Positions 29,401 through 37,249 of a stretch of 64,000 nt of DNA are shown here, in pieces. The number at the start of each line of letters is the position of its first letter. Position 1 is the first letter of the stretch. The position numbers and the translations under genes were made by a program. The notes beneath the pieces were generated by a model. The model worked only from the letters and a program-made list of their open reading frames with translations. It had not been told where the DNA came from and ran no database searches. Source of the stretch: Eudoraea adriatica DSM 19308 (GTDB lineage: Bacteria > Bacteroidota > Bacteroidia > Flavobacteriales > Flavobacteriaceae); the NCBI RefSeq assembly GCF_000382125.1, contig NZ_KB907549.1, positions 62,001-126,000 of the forward strand. The letters are read 5' to 3'.

Positions 29401-30107
29401 TGGTGATGAAAAAAGAATATGGCGTAGATGCCATGCAGGAATTCCTCAAAGAAGAACTGGATAACTACTTAAGGAGCAGGGCAAATGAAAGTAAATTTGA
29501 AAAAACACTGCTCGATAATGACAATCAGGCCTATGTCTGGTACAGAAAAGGCGGACTTATACTGTATGCCTTACAGGATCTTGTGGGAGAAAAGAATCTA
29601 AATAACGCATTCAGAAGTTATGCAGATTCTGCAGCTTTTCGACCTAAAGCGCCATTTACGAATACAAAGGAATGGTATCATTTTATACATACAGCCACTC
29701 CGGATTCTTTAAAATATTATCTGGAAGATAGTTTTGAGAAAATCACCCTGTATTCCAATAAAACTTCCAATGCAACATATAAGCAATTGGAAAATGGACA
29801 ATACGAGGTTACTATTGATGTGCAAAGCGGCAAAAGTCATTTTGACGGGAATGGAAAACTCCTCGGTTCACCGGAACAGCCAAATGTTCTGGAAATTGGG
29901 ATTTTCGGGGAAGATGTAAAGAATGATTTGGGAATGACAGTTAAATCGCCCATTGTATTGGAAAAAAAATGGGTGAAGCCCGGTGAAAGTTCCTTTACTT
30001 ATACGGTCGATAAAATGCCCATCAAAGCGGGAATTGATCCTTATAATAAAATGATTGACCGAATTCCGGACGACAATTTGATAGCTGTGGAAGAAAAACT
30101 TGAATAA
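26463..30107 (+). CDS. ABC-2 permease fused to M1-family aminopeptidase
   Basis: A 1214-residue fusion. I choose the ATG at 26463 (MFKEIFLFEIKYRLKRP); the longer frame from 26385 overlaps the ATPase gene and adds only non-permease sequence. Residues 1 to ~570 hold two ABC-2-type permease halves with about twelve membrane helices. After a final helix near 590, the rest is a periplasmic gluzincin: HEVAH (His947, Glu948, His951) followed by the third zinc ligand Glu in SESMAEYSS. The membrane/peptidase fusion is a known Bacteroidota family. It is thought to couple transport to peptide cleavage, but its substrate is undefined. The partner ATPase is directly upstream. Confidence 0.92.
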   Translation: MFKEIFLFEIKYRLKRPATWAYFGILFVFGLIVAIGGNGPASEKVFVNSPVAIATMLNTISIFGIMLASAIMGVPVYRDIEHKTENYYFTYPISEKGYISGRFFGSLSVLFLISLGLHLGLIIGFMIGPYAGYEEPERFTSFNFWYYLQPTIILYWSNFFFAGCIFFSLVSLTKRVMLAYAGGAILFITYLITLTLTQDIDNKALVSLLDPFGFGTYNNIIEYWTPEEQNTLMVPFKGMLVWNRVLWVGLGLTALLYTLFRFDFQRFLSRSYRTKKRKNLEEDTKGSAIHTRIPEVAKVYSNALNVKLLFKLAIIEFKNIIRDNFFIAILVAAVLFLFFGAWFGFPVYGTPSLPLTYYMLEVKDFEFIILIFVLIVFMTGEVLHRERNVNYDQIFGSLPIPNGIIYGSKFLALTFVSFLLVNLILISGVFNQVIKGYFNFEFDKYFTDLYLIEFPKYIIFVMLAFCVHSLVTKKFIGHVIAIAIWATLFGLNSFLDVDNNLYLYSYAPGYTVSDMNGFGHFGTSLFWFRLYWLAFGAILTLLGFLFWKRGTDSGSKARLQIARGRLKVSTLSSIVLLVLIWLGSGVFINYNTKTLNNYRTEKAGTIASADYEKQLSQYYRKTQPKVIDVKVNADLVPEKRRATIKVTYKMVNKSNETIDSLHLNWGGPGIFHKKVEDFKIDGKTPVLGKKYEAFGYEIYSLGKSMQPNDTLVMELSVTGSFNGFPNEGSGSDIVYNGTFLNNNFFPSFGYSTESELTSDQDRKKYELPIKDYQLPPQDDEWGLQNLLFNDDADYVTFEGTVSTAPDQIAIMPGYLQKEWEENGRRYFTYKMEGDLDFFYNISSARYNVHKEVWTGKNGEKVNIEIFHHPTHTYNMDRFVKGVRHSLDYFAENYGPYQYRQMRILEFPRYSTFAQSFPNTVPFAESFGWVGDFSDPEDLDYVYTVTAHEVAHQWWGHQITPSATRGSNQISESMAEYSSLMVMKKEYGVDAMQEFLKEELDNYLRSRANESKFEKTLLDNDNQAYVWYRKGGLILYALQDLVGEKNLNNAFRSYADSAAFRPKAPFTNTKEWYHFIHTATPDSLKYYLEDSFEKITLYSNKTSNATYKQLENGQYEVTIDVQSGKSHFDGNGKLLGSPEQPNVLEIGIFGEDVKNDLGMTVKSPIVLEKKWVKPGESSFTYTVDKMPIKAGIDPYNKMIDRIPDDNLIAVEEKLE

Positions 30108-30639
30108 TTGTTCAGGGATAATTATTGAATTGTAATTAGCAGTACGGTGAATATTGACTTAACTACTTAAATACAAAATCTCTACATGACCAGCATTTGC
30201 CGTAGTATTTCGTAAAATATAAATAGTGGGTTTAGGAAAAGGAATTGGTGATTATTTGATGACTCCTACTAATATATTATTCATTTTTAGCGGTTTAACA
30301 CTTTATTTGGAATAGTATTTTAAATAAAATGTATCTTTGGATTGTTAAAAGGTCAGAAAGCTTGCCTTTATTTCGATCTACCCGGATCTTTAATTTACTC
30401 CCGCTCTCTTTAGTTTTTAATAGCAATAGTGCAAAAAACATTTTATAAGCCGATACGAAGAAGAAGTGATTCTGGTTTAGATATTATTTTTGGTGAAAAG
30501 TAATTTTCCTCATATACATCAATTAGTTTCTTCAACATTCCTCAAATTATTTACCGTCAGAAAACATTAGTGAACAAGCATATTTGGTGTCCATTAATTT
30601 CATATGCCGGTTTAAAGCTTCAAACTAAATAATTACAAT
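30108..30639. other. 532-bp AT-rich intergenic region before the desaturase
   Basis: No protein gene is supported here. It contains a promoter candidate at 30306-30339 and a second TAnnTTTG match, TATTTTTG, at 30485-30492 without a clear -33 box. If the first is used, the desaturase mRNA has a leader of roughly 290 nt, long enough for temperature-responsive structure, but I see no defined riboswitch. Confidence 0.45.
30306..30339 (+). promoter_or_regulatory. Candidate promoter upstream of the desaturase-csp pair
   Basis: TTTG (30306-30309), a 22-nt spacer and TATCTTTG (30332-30339) fit the Bacteroidota TTTG/TAnnTTTG promoter, although the spacer is at the long end. Confidence 0.5.
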
Positions 30640-31749
30640 ATAGAAACGCCAAAATTTTCAGAAAGATCGGGTTCCGACTTTTCAAAGACATTAAGAAAAA
30701 GAGTAAAAATCTATTTCAAATCAAATGATCTAAGTATACATGCCACCAAAAGCATGGTTGTAAAAACAATACTTATGTTATCACTATTTCTTTTACCAAT
30801 GATCATTATCAACAGTGGTCTTATAAGCACTGCCTTGATACTTTTCGTGCTATATATTATTAGTGGATTGGGAATGGCAGGAATAGGTATGGGAATTATG
30901 CATGATGCCATTCATGGTTCCTATTCTGGGAATAAATACGTTAATAAATACCTGGGATACTCCATGAACCTAATAGGTGCGAATGCAACTGTATGGAGAA
31001 TTCAGCACAACGTATTGCATCATACCTACACAAATATAGAGCAAGCAGATGATGATATAAATCCTCCTGCTGTCCTGCGATTTTCACCTCATGCCAAAAA
31101 GAATTGGTTTCATAGGTTTCAACATATATATGTTTGGGCTTTCTATGGACTGTCTACTATTTCCTGGATTACTTCAAAGGATTTTGTAAGAATAAATCGC
31201 TATAGAAAGCTAGGGTTTTTTAGTAAAAAAAATGAATTTAAAACAGAACTGGTGAAATTAATAGGATGGAAACTTCTCTACTACACCTATGCATTAATCC
31301 TGCCACTTTTGATAGTACCACTGGCACCATGGATTATTATTCTGGCTTTTCTAAGTATGCATTTTGTAACCGGTATTTTGATCAGCATTGTATTTCAGGT
31401 GGCACATATAATGCCTAGTGTAGAATTTCCCTTACCTGATGGAAATGGTATACTAGAAGGCGACTGGCATGCACATCAACTAGCAACCACTAGTAATTTT
31501 TCACCTAGAAGCGGGTTATTATCCTGGTTAATTGGGGGGCTAAATTTCCAGATAGAGCATCACTTATTGCCAAATATTTGCCATATTCATTATAAAAAAA
31601 TATCAGGTATAGTACAACAGACGGCAAAGGAATATGGTATTCCCTATCATATCAAAAAAACACTCAGAGCCGCTATTTGGGATCATATAAAAATGCTTCG
31701 AGAATTAGGCAGAGTAGAACCGGTTGTAGCACCGGCGATAATGAATTAA
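30640..31749 (+). CDS. Membrane fatty acid (acyl-CoA/acyl-lipid) desaturase
   Basis: A di-iron membrane desaturase with all three histidine boxes: HDAIHGS, QHNVLHHTYTN and QIEHHLLP. Four hydrophobic segments are visible. The first ATG is at 30754, but the frame upstream is clearly coding. It reads ETPKFSERSGSDF then SKTLRKRVKIYFKS, the usual N-terminus of this family, and stops at a TAA at 30613. The best start in that stretch is ATA at 30640, directly before ETPKFS and after an A-rich leader; no ATG, GTG or TTG exists there. I give the ATA start, making 369 residues. The enzyme would keep membranes fluid in the cold, in line with the cold-shock gene 36 nt downstream. Confidence 0.88.
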   Translation: METPKFSERSGSDFSKTLRKRVKIYFKSNDLSIHATKSMVVKTILMLSLFLLPMIIINSGLISTALILFVLYIISGLGMAGIGMGIMHDAIHGSYSGNKYVNKYLGYSMNLIGANATVWRIQHNVLHHTYTNIEQADDDINPPAVLRFSPHAKKNWFHRFQHIYVWAFYGLSTISWITSKDFVRINRYRKLGFFSKKNEFKTELVKLIGWKLLYYTYALILPLLIVPLAPWIIILAFLSMHFVTGILISIVFQVAHIMPSVEFPLPDGNGILEGDWHAHQLATTSNFSPRSGLLSWLIGGLNFQIEHHLLPNICHIHYKKISGIVQQTAKEYGIPYHIKKTLRAAIWDHIKMLRELGRVEPVVAPAIMN

Positions 31750-31785
31750 TATATAAAAAAATAATTAATAATAAATATTTAAATA

Positions 31786-31977
31786 ATGACAGAAGGAACA
31801 GTAAAATTTTTTAATAGGACCAAAGGATTTGGTTTTATAAAACCAGTTGATTCAGACGAAGACATCTTTGTTCACCAAAGTGGCCTTATCGATGAAATTC
31901 ATGAGAATGACAACGTAAAGTTTAATTTGGAAAGAGGACAAAAGGGAATGAACGCAGTAAATGTGGAAGTAATCTAA
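31786..31977 (+). CDS. Cold-shock domain protein
   Basis: A 63-residue single CSD protein. The RNA-binding motifs RNP1 (KGFGFI) and RNP2 (DIFVHQSG) are intact. Such proteins act as RNA chaperones that melt secondary structure. It lies 36 nt after the desaturase on the same strand and is followed by a good terminator at 32004-32029, so the two genes can form one cold-response unit. Confidence 0.97.
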   Translation: MTEGTVKFFNRTKGFGFIKPVDSDEDIFVHQSGLIDEIHENDNVKFNLERGQKGMNAVNVEVI

Positions 31978-32003
31978 AACCTGAAAACCAAATATTTTAG
32001 ACT

Positions 32004-32029
32004 AAGCCATCATAACTGATGGTTTTTTT
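32004..32029 (+). terminator. Intrinsic terminator after the cold-shock gene
   Basis: AAGCCATCA (32004-32012) pairs with TGATGGTTT (32017-32025), with one G-T wobble, across the loop TAAC, and runs into a T tract. Confidence 0.85.
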
Positions 32030-32234
32030 ATTTCCGTAATTTGTAATAGAACAATAATAAGAATTTATAATATAGATTTAAAAGTAACTCGCCAAAGCCA
32101 GAAGGCCAATTATAAGAAATAATATAAAAAAAAGGTAAAACTAAGGATGTCTATATCTTCCAAAACCCCTTAGGTAGTGCAAAAGTTTTCTACTTTTTAA
32201 TTTGTAAATTGGGGTATATTAGAAACTATACATT

Positions 32235-32888
32235 ATGGAGTCATATAGATTCAAAATTCTTGCATTTAATGCATGTATCCTTGCCACCATGGCATTTGCG
32301 GTCGAGACCTTTGCCCAAGTTAAGGAAAATGTAAATTTTAAGGCCGGGATTGCGGCTTACCAGGCCAACAACCTGCCTCTGGCTTATAAAGAGTTTCTCA
32401 CGGCTGCCAGCTCTGGCCATGCCGATTCCCAATTTAATTTGGCTTTGATGTATGAGCACGGTATTGGAGTTGCCAAAGATGAAAAGGAAGCGGTTGTTTG
32501 GTACGGTAAATCTGCTGCTCAGGATAATTCAGCGGCGCAATACAACCTGGGAGTGCTCTATGAAAATGGACGCGGCACAGCGGTTGATTTCGCAAAAGCC
32601 AATGAGTGGTATCGTAAGGCCGCCGTTCAGGGTGATCCGCTGGCCATAGGCAACCTGGGTATGCTTTATATACGGGGACAGGGTGTAAAAGAAAACAGGA
32701 TCGCGGGCCTTGCGCTATTATTGGTTTCGGCTACCATGGATCCATCGCCTCAAAACCATGCCAAACAAAATATTTCAACTACCCAGGGCCTATCTTCTGA
32801 AATGATTGCAGAAGCCCAGGTACTCGCACAGGAACTGAGCAGTGCGAATAACTTTCTGAACCCTCTGGATAATTATTTGAAGGAATAG
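32235..32888 (+). CDS. Exported Sel1-repeat protein
   Basis: A 217-residue protein with a signal peptide (cleavage near TFAQ). Three Sel1-like repeats follow, recognised by pattern: SQFNLALMYEHGIGVAKDEK, then AQYNLGVLYENGRGTAVDF, then AIGNLGMLYIRGQGVKENR, from about residue 70 to 165. Sel1 repeats form alpha solenoids that scaffold protein contacts. It is monocistronic; the partner is unknown. Confidence 0.9.
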   Translation: MESYRFKILAFNACILATMAFAVETFAQVKENVNFKAGIAAYQANNLPLAYKEFLTAASSGHADSQFNLALMYEHGIGVAKDEKEAVVWYGKSAAQDNSAAQYNLGVLYENGRGTAVDFAKANEWYRKAAVQGDPLAIGNLGMLYIRGQGVKENRIAGLALLLVSATMDPSPQNHAKQNISTTQGLSSEMIAEAQVLAQELSSANNFLNPLDNYLKE

Positions 32889-33155
32889 AAGAATAACTCT
32901 TTATTTTTATTATGCTGTCGTTATTCCTGATACTGATCCCTGAGGTACCGGATTTGAGATAATTTATCCTGTACAGTCCGGAAATTTATTTCTGCACAAT
33001 CCCAAATATCAGGAAAATCTTGGCTCATTAAGAAATTAGTGTTAAGTTATTATCACTTTTTTTATAAATCTGTAATTAATTCAAAAATTTTGTTTTCATT
33101 TGTTTTGTCAAACAAAAAATCACTTGTGAGACATTAAAGCTTTTAGCTGCACATC

Positions 33156-33326
33156 ATGAACCGTGTTTATACGTTCGGGATTTTGGGAATTAGGAAGTCA
33201 AACCCAATATCTGCTTATCGGATAAGTAACCGAAATATAGAGCTAACTTCCGCTATTACCGCAATTTCTTCGAGCCAGCACGGCTACTTTTTTATTCCTA
33301 CTACGGCAAAACAAATAATTATTTGA
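33156..33326 (+). CDS. Possible leader ORF upstream of speA
   Basis: A 56-codon frame starts at ATG 33156 and ends at TGA 33324-33326, 84 nt before the arginine decarboxylase start. It is rich in isoleucine, and its end, SSQHGYFFIPTTAKQ, resembles the threonine leader upstream of thrA (NQHYFAATTATATPKG). The nucleotides around 33273-33305 can be aligned with 50482-50510. I see no TAnnTTTG promoter or intrinsic terminator nearby. A frame of this length could arise by chance, so this is a candidate only. The rest of the 522-bp spacer 32889-33410 shows nothing clear except an AT-rich hairpin at 33099-33116. Confidence 0.3.
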   Translation: MNRVYTFGILGIRKSNPISAYRISNRNIELTSAITAISSSQHGYFFIPTTAKQIII

Positions 33327-33410
33327 AGTTGAGAACTAAAGCCTCCGCTTTTTACGTATAAGTGTGAGCAATTTTATTAAACCAAGTTTTCAATATCTAT
33401 ATATACTCAA

Positions 33411-34886
33411 GTGAATACAAAATACATCGATCTGATTAATCAGACATTTGATTTTCCTCAGGATGACCTATCTCTGGAGGAAAATAATTTACGGTTTCAC
33501 GGCATAGACCTTCTAAGCCTTGTAGAAACCCATGGAAGCCCATTAAAATTTATTTATTTACCCAAAATTTCTGATAATATTAACCGCGCCAAAACATGGT
33601 TCAACAATGCCATGAAAAAAAATAATTATGGTGGAAAATATTATTATAGTTATTGCACCAAAAGTTCCCATTTTTCCCATGTTCTTAATGAGGCCCTCAA
33701 GAATGATATTCATATTGAAACTTCTTCGGCCTTTGACATTAATATTGTGGAACATCTTATAGAGTCAGGTAAAATTAAAAACGATACTTATGTAATTTGT
33801 AACGGGTACAAAAAGCCGCAATACATTGAAAACATTGCCAGGCTCATTAATACAGGTCATCAAAATTGCATTCCCATCATAGATAACTATGAAGAAATAG
33901 ATTTACTTTCAAGAGAAATTAATGACACTTTTAAAGTAGGGATTCGTATTGCTTCCGAGGAAGAACCTAAGTTTGAATTCTATACCTCACGTCTGGGCAT
34001 TGGCTATAAGAACATCATTCCTTTTTACGAAAATCAAATTAAGAATAATGATAAGGTAGAACTAAAAATGCTCCACTTTTTTATCAATACAGGGATCAGG
34101 GATAATGCCTATTACTGGAACGAATTGCTAAAATGTCTCAAGGTATACGTGCGTCTTAAGAAGAACTGCGTCTCTCTGGACAGCTTAAATATTGGGGGTG
34201 GATTTCCCATCAAAAACTCACTTGCTTTTGAATTCGACTATGAGTATATGGTAGACGAAATTGTCAATCAAATAAGTCTGGTCTGTAAAGAAGCTGATGT
34301 TCCTGTACCACATATTTATACAGAATTCGGAAACTTTACTGTTGGGGAGGCCGGAGGAGCTATTTATCAGGTTTTGTATCAGAAGCAACAAAACGACAGG
34401 GAAAAGTGGAATATGATCGATTCTTCTTTTATTACCACCTTGCCCGATACCTGGGCAATTAACAAACGCTTTGTGATGCTTCCCATTAATCGCTGGGACA
34501 GTGAATACGAAAGAGTTTTGTTGGGAGGGCTTACCTGCGATAGTGATGATTATTACAACAGTGAGCAACATATGAATGCTATTTACCTTCCCAAATTTAA
34601 GAGAGACAAACCTTTGTATATTGGCTTTTTCAATACCGGGGCATACCAGGAAACCCTGGGGGGCTTTGGCGGATTGCAGCATTGCTTAATACCACAGCCA
34701 AAGTATATTTTAATTGATAAAGATGAGAATGGAAGAATAATCTCTTCTGTTTATAAACCGGAACAAAGTTCGGATCAAATTTTAACCATTCTGGGTTATG
34801 ACATGGCAAAAGTCAAACCTGTCGATAAATCTCAGAATGGAGAATACCTTACCGAAGCATTATTTGACAATTATTCTAAAATATAA
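33411..34886 (+). CDS. speA: Arginine decarboxylase (PLP fold III)
   Basis: A 491-residue fold-III PLP decarboxylase. The Schiff-base Lys is Lys84 in SYCTKSSHFSH. The PLP-phosphate Gly-rich loop is LNIGGGFPI, and the dimer-interface Cys is in GLTCDSDD. This is the compact Bacteroidota form, lacking the large insertions of E. coli SpeA. It converts arginine to agmatine. The start is GTG at 33411. Agmatinase begins 6 nt after its stop, so the two steps from arginine to putrescine are encoded together, which strongly supports arginine as the substrate. Confidence 0.9.
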   Translation: MNTKYIDLINQTFDFPQDDLSLEENNLRFHGIDLLSLVETHGSPLKFIYLPKISDNINRAKTWFNNAMKKNNYGGKYYYSYCTKSSHFSHVLNEALKNDIHIETSSAFDINIVEHLIESGKIKNDTYVICNGYKKPQYIENIARLINTGHQNCIPIIDNYEEIDLLSREINDTFKVGIRIASEEEPKFEFYTSRLGIGYKNIIPFYENQIKNNDKVELKMLHFFINTGIRDNAYYWNELLKCLKVYVRLKKNCVSLDSLNIGGGFPIKNSLAFEFDYEYMVDEIVNQISLVCKEADVPVPHIYTEFGNFTVGEAGGAIYQVLYQKQQNDREKWNMIDSSFITTLPDTWAINKRFVMLPINRWDSEYERVLLGGLTCDSDDYYNSEQHMNAIYLPKFKRDKPLYIGFFNTGAYQETLGGFGGLQHCLIPQPKYILIDKDENGRIISSVYKPEQSSDQILTILGYDMAKVKPVDKSQNGEYLTEALFDNYSKI

Positions 34887-34892
34887 TTTAAA

Positions 34893-35837
34893 GTGAAAAC
34901 AAACAATAACTATGCGGGGATCCCACAAGATCTGGCACAACTTGAAAAAGCAAAGATTGTTCTTATCCCTGTTCCTTATGATGGAACAAGCACATGGGGT
35001 AAAGGAGCAGACAAAGGGCCAAATGCCTTTTTGGAAGCTTCAGAGAATATGGAACTCTATGATATTGAAACGGATACGGAAGTCTTCAAACAGGGTATAT
35101 ACCTGGCCGATGAAATTTTAGAAAATAGCAGCCCGGAAGCTATGGTTAATGCGGTGCATAAAACCACTAAAGAATATATCAAACGCAACAAATTTGTGGC
35201 TCTCATAGGAGGAGAACATTCAATTTCTATTGGAAGTATCAGGGCATTCAATGAGTGCTTTGAGAACCTGAGCGTTTTACATATTGATGCACATGCAGAT
35301 TTAAGAAAAACTTATCAGGGTACCCAGTATAACCATGCATGTGCGGTCCATGAAGCATCGCAACAGACAAATTTGGTTCAGGTAGGAATACGCAGCATGG
35401 ATACTATTGAGAAAACCTATATGGATCCGGAAAAGACTTTTTTCGCACATGAAATGTTGAGTAACGAGTATTGGATGGACAATGTTATAGATCAACTTTC
35501 TGATAACGTTTTTATCACTTTTGACCTTGATGCACTGGATCCTTCCATCATGCCTTCTACGGGTACACCTGAACCCGGTGGATTATTGTGGTATGAAACC
35601 CTCGAATTTCTTTTACAGGTTTTTAAGGAGAAAAACGTTGTTGGGTTTGATATGGTTGAATTATGTCCCAATAAGAATGATAAATCCCCCGATTTCCTTG
35701 CCGCCAAATTATTTTATAAAATGTTGACCTATAAGTTTAAAGGGCAAGAGGCCGAAGATGATTATGATAATACTTATGATACCGATTTTAAATCCGTATC
35801 CAATACCAATTTCAAATTTGACGATGACGAAGACTAA
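34893..35837 (+). CDS. speB: Agmatinase (ureohydrolase)
   Basis: A 314-residue arginase-superfamily enzyme. Metal ligands are visible in GGEHSIS, DAHADLR and DLDALDP. It hydrolyses agmatine to putrescine and urea. The start is GTG, 6 nt after speA. The acidic tail (~300-314) overlaps the next gene by 14 nt, so translation of the third gene is coupled to it. Confidence 0.93.
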   Translation: MKTNNNYAGIPQDLAQLEKAKIVLIPVPYDGTSTWGKGADKGPNAFLEASENMELYDIETDTEVFKQGIYLADEILENSSPEAMVNAVHKTTKEYIKRNKFVALIGGEHSISIGSIRAFNECFENLSVLHIDAHADLRKTYQGTQYNHACAVHEASQQTNLVQVGIRSMDTIEKTYMDPEKTFFAHEMLSNEYWMDNVIDQLSDNVFITFDLDALDPSIMPSTGTPEPGGLLWYETLEFLLQVFKEKNVVGFDMVELCPNKNDKSPDFLAAKLFYKMLTYKFKGQEAEDDYDNTYDTDFKSVSNTNFKFDDDED

Positions 35838-36801
35838 AGGAGCTATCTCTGCATTTATTGAAGATCATTTTTTACATTTTAACGCGGCTGCCCTTGTTGA
35901 TGCTGCAAAAGGATACGAAGCACAGTTAAACAATGGTTCCAAAATGTTAGTTTCACTTGCTGGTGCCATGAGTACAGCAGAGCTGGGTAAAAGTTTTGCA
36001 GAAATGATAAGGTCTGATAAGTTGCATATCATTTCCTGTACCGGTGCAAATCTGGAAGAAGACATTATGAATCTGGTGGCGCATTCGCATTATAAAAGGG
36101 TGCCCAACTACAGGGATTTAACCCCGGAGGATGAATGGAGCTTACTGGAAAAAGGACTAAACCGGGTTACAGATACCTGCATTCCTGAAGAAGAGGCTTT
36201 TAGAAGGTTGCAGCGGCATATTTTTAAAATATGGAAGGATGCCGAAAAAGCAGGAGAGCGCTATTTTCCTCATGAATATATGTACAAATTGCTACTCTCA
36301 GGGGTACTGGAAGAATATTACGAAATAGACCTGAAGGATTCATGGATGTATGCCGCCGCCGAAAAAAATTTACCAATGGTGGTACCCGGATGGGAAGACA
36401 GTACCATGGGAAATATTTTTGCGAGTTACGTAATGAAGGGAGAACTAAAGGCCAGCACCATGCGATCTGGTATTGAATATATGACATACTTAGCCAACTG
36501 GTATACAAAGAATTCGAAAAATGGCATTGGGTTTTTTCAAATAGGAGGCGGTATTGCAGGTGATTTTCCCATATGTGTGGTTCCCATGCTCACCCAGGAC
36601 CTTGAAATTGCAGACACACCCTTTTGGAGTTACTTCTGTCAGATTAGCGACTCAACAACGAGCTATGGCTCCTATTCGGGTGCAGTCCCCAATGAAAAAA
36701 TTACCTGGGGCAAATTGGATATTGGCACCCCAAAATTTATAATCGAAAGTGATGCCACTATTGTCGCACCTTTGATTTTTGCTTACTTACTAAACATGTA
36801 A
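35824..36801 (+). CDS. Deoxyhypusine synthase-like polyamine enzyme
   Basis: A 325-residue protein of the deoxyhypusine synthase family. The start is ATG at 35824 (MTKTKGAISAFIEDHF), inside the end of speB; the longer upstream frame is only the speB overlap. The catalytic Lys that forms the enzyme-butylimine intermediate is kept (Lys297 in ITWGKLDIG), as is the C-terminal strand ESDATIVAPL. Bacteria lack eIF5A, so bacterial members are thought to transfer the aminobutyl group to a free amine, giving homospermidine or a related polyamine. The position directly after speA and speB fits use of putrescine as acceptor. The true product is not shown by the sequence. Confidence 0.88.
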   Translation: MTKTKGAISAFIEDHFLHFNAAALVDAAKGYEAQLNNGSKMLVSLAGAMSTAELGKSFAEMIRSDKLHIISCTGANLEEDIMNLVAHSHYKRVPNYRDLTPEDEWSLLEKGLNRVTDTCIPEEEAFRRLQRHIFKIWKDAEKAGERYFPHEYMYKLLLSGVLEEYYEIDLKDSWMYAAAEKNLPMVVPGWEDSTMGNIFASYVMKGELKASTMRSGIEYMTYLANWYTKNSKNGIGFFQIGGGIAGDFPICVVPMLTQDLEIADTPFWSYFCQISDSTTSYGSYSGAVPNEKITWGKLDIGTPKFIIESDATIVAPLIFAYLLNM

Positions 36802-36825
36802 AACTGAAATAATTGAATTGACACT

Positions 36826-37125
36826 ATGCGAAGAGTAATTGTAGATTATAAGAAATTAAATAATGATATCCTGGATCTTTTGGTGACCAAATATCCTGAC
36901 GGATATGATGAGGATGATATTATAACCTTTAAGAACGCACAGAATGAAGTTATTGAATCGGTAGAAGTAAGAACTGATGATACCATTTATCTGGTAAAAG
37001 TCAGCAAACGATTAGTAACTGCTATGGAAGACCATGCTGATGATGAACCAGATGATGATGATCTTGATGAACAGGATGATCATGATTTCGATGAGAATCC
37101 GGAAAATGAGGATTCTGAAGATTAG
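36826..37125 (+). CDS. Small acidic protein at the end of the polyamine operon
   Basis: A 99-residue protein. Residues 1-70 form a small alpha/beta domain (MRRVIVDYKKLNNDILDLLV, YPDGYDEDDIITFKN, VRTDDTIYLVKVSK). Residues 72-99 are almost entirely Asp and Glu. I do not know a function; similar short acidic proteins occur in Bacteroidota as hypothetical proteins. It lies 24 nt after the DHS-like gene. A polyacidic tail could bind polycations such as polyamines, but that is speculation. Confidence 0.8.
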   Translation: MRRVIVDYKKLNNDILDLLVTKYPDGYDEDDIITFKNAQNEVIESVEVRTDDTIYLVKVSKRLVTAMEDHADDEPDDDDLDEQDDHDFDENPENEDSED

Positions 37126-37249
37126 GCCGGTCTAATCCGTGTAAATCATAGGAAAGACCATGTAAATTTGGAAATATGATTATTTAATAAAAATTAGAGA
37201 TTTTCTTAGCAATAACCCATATCCCTGATAGAGGAACCTTTCTTTTCAA

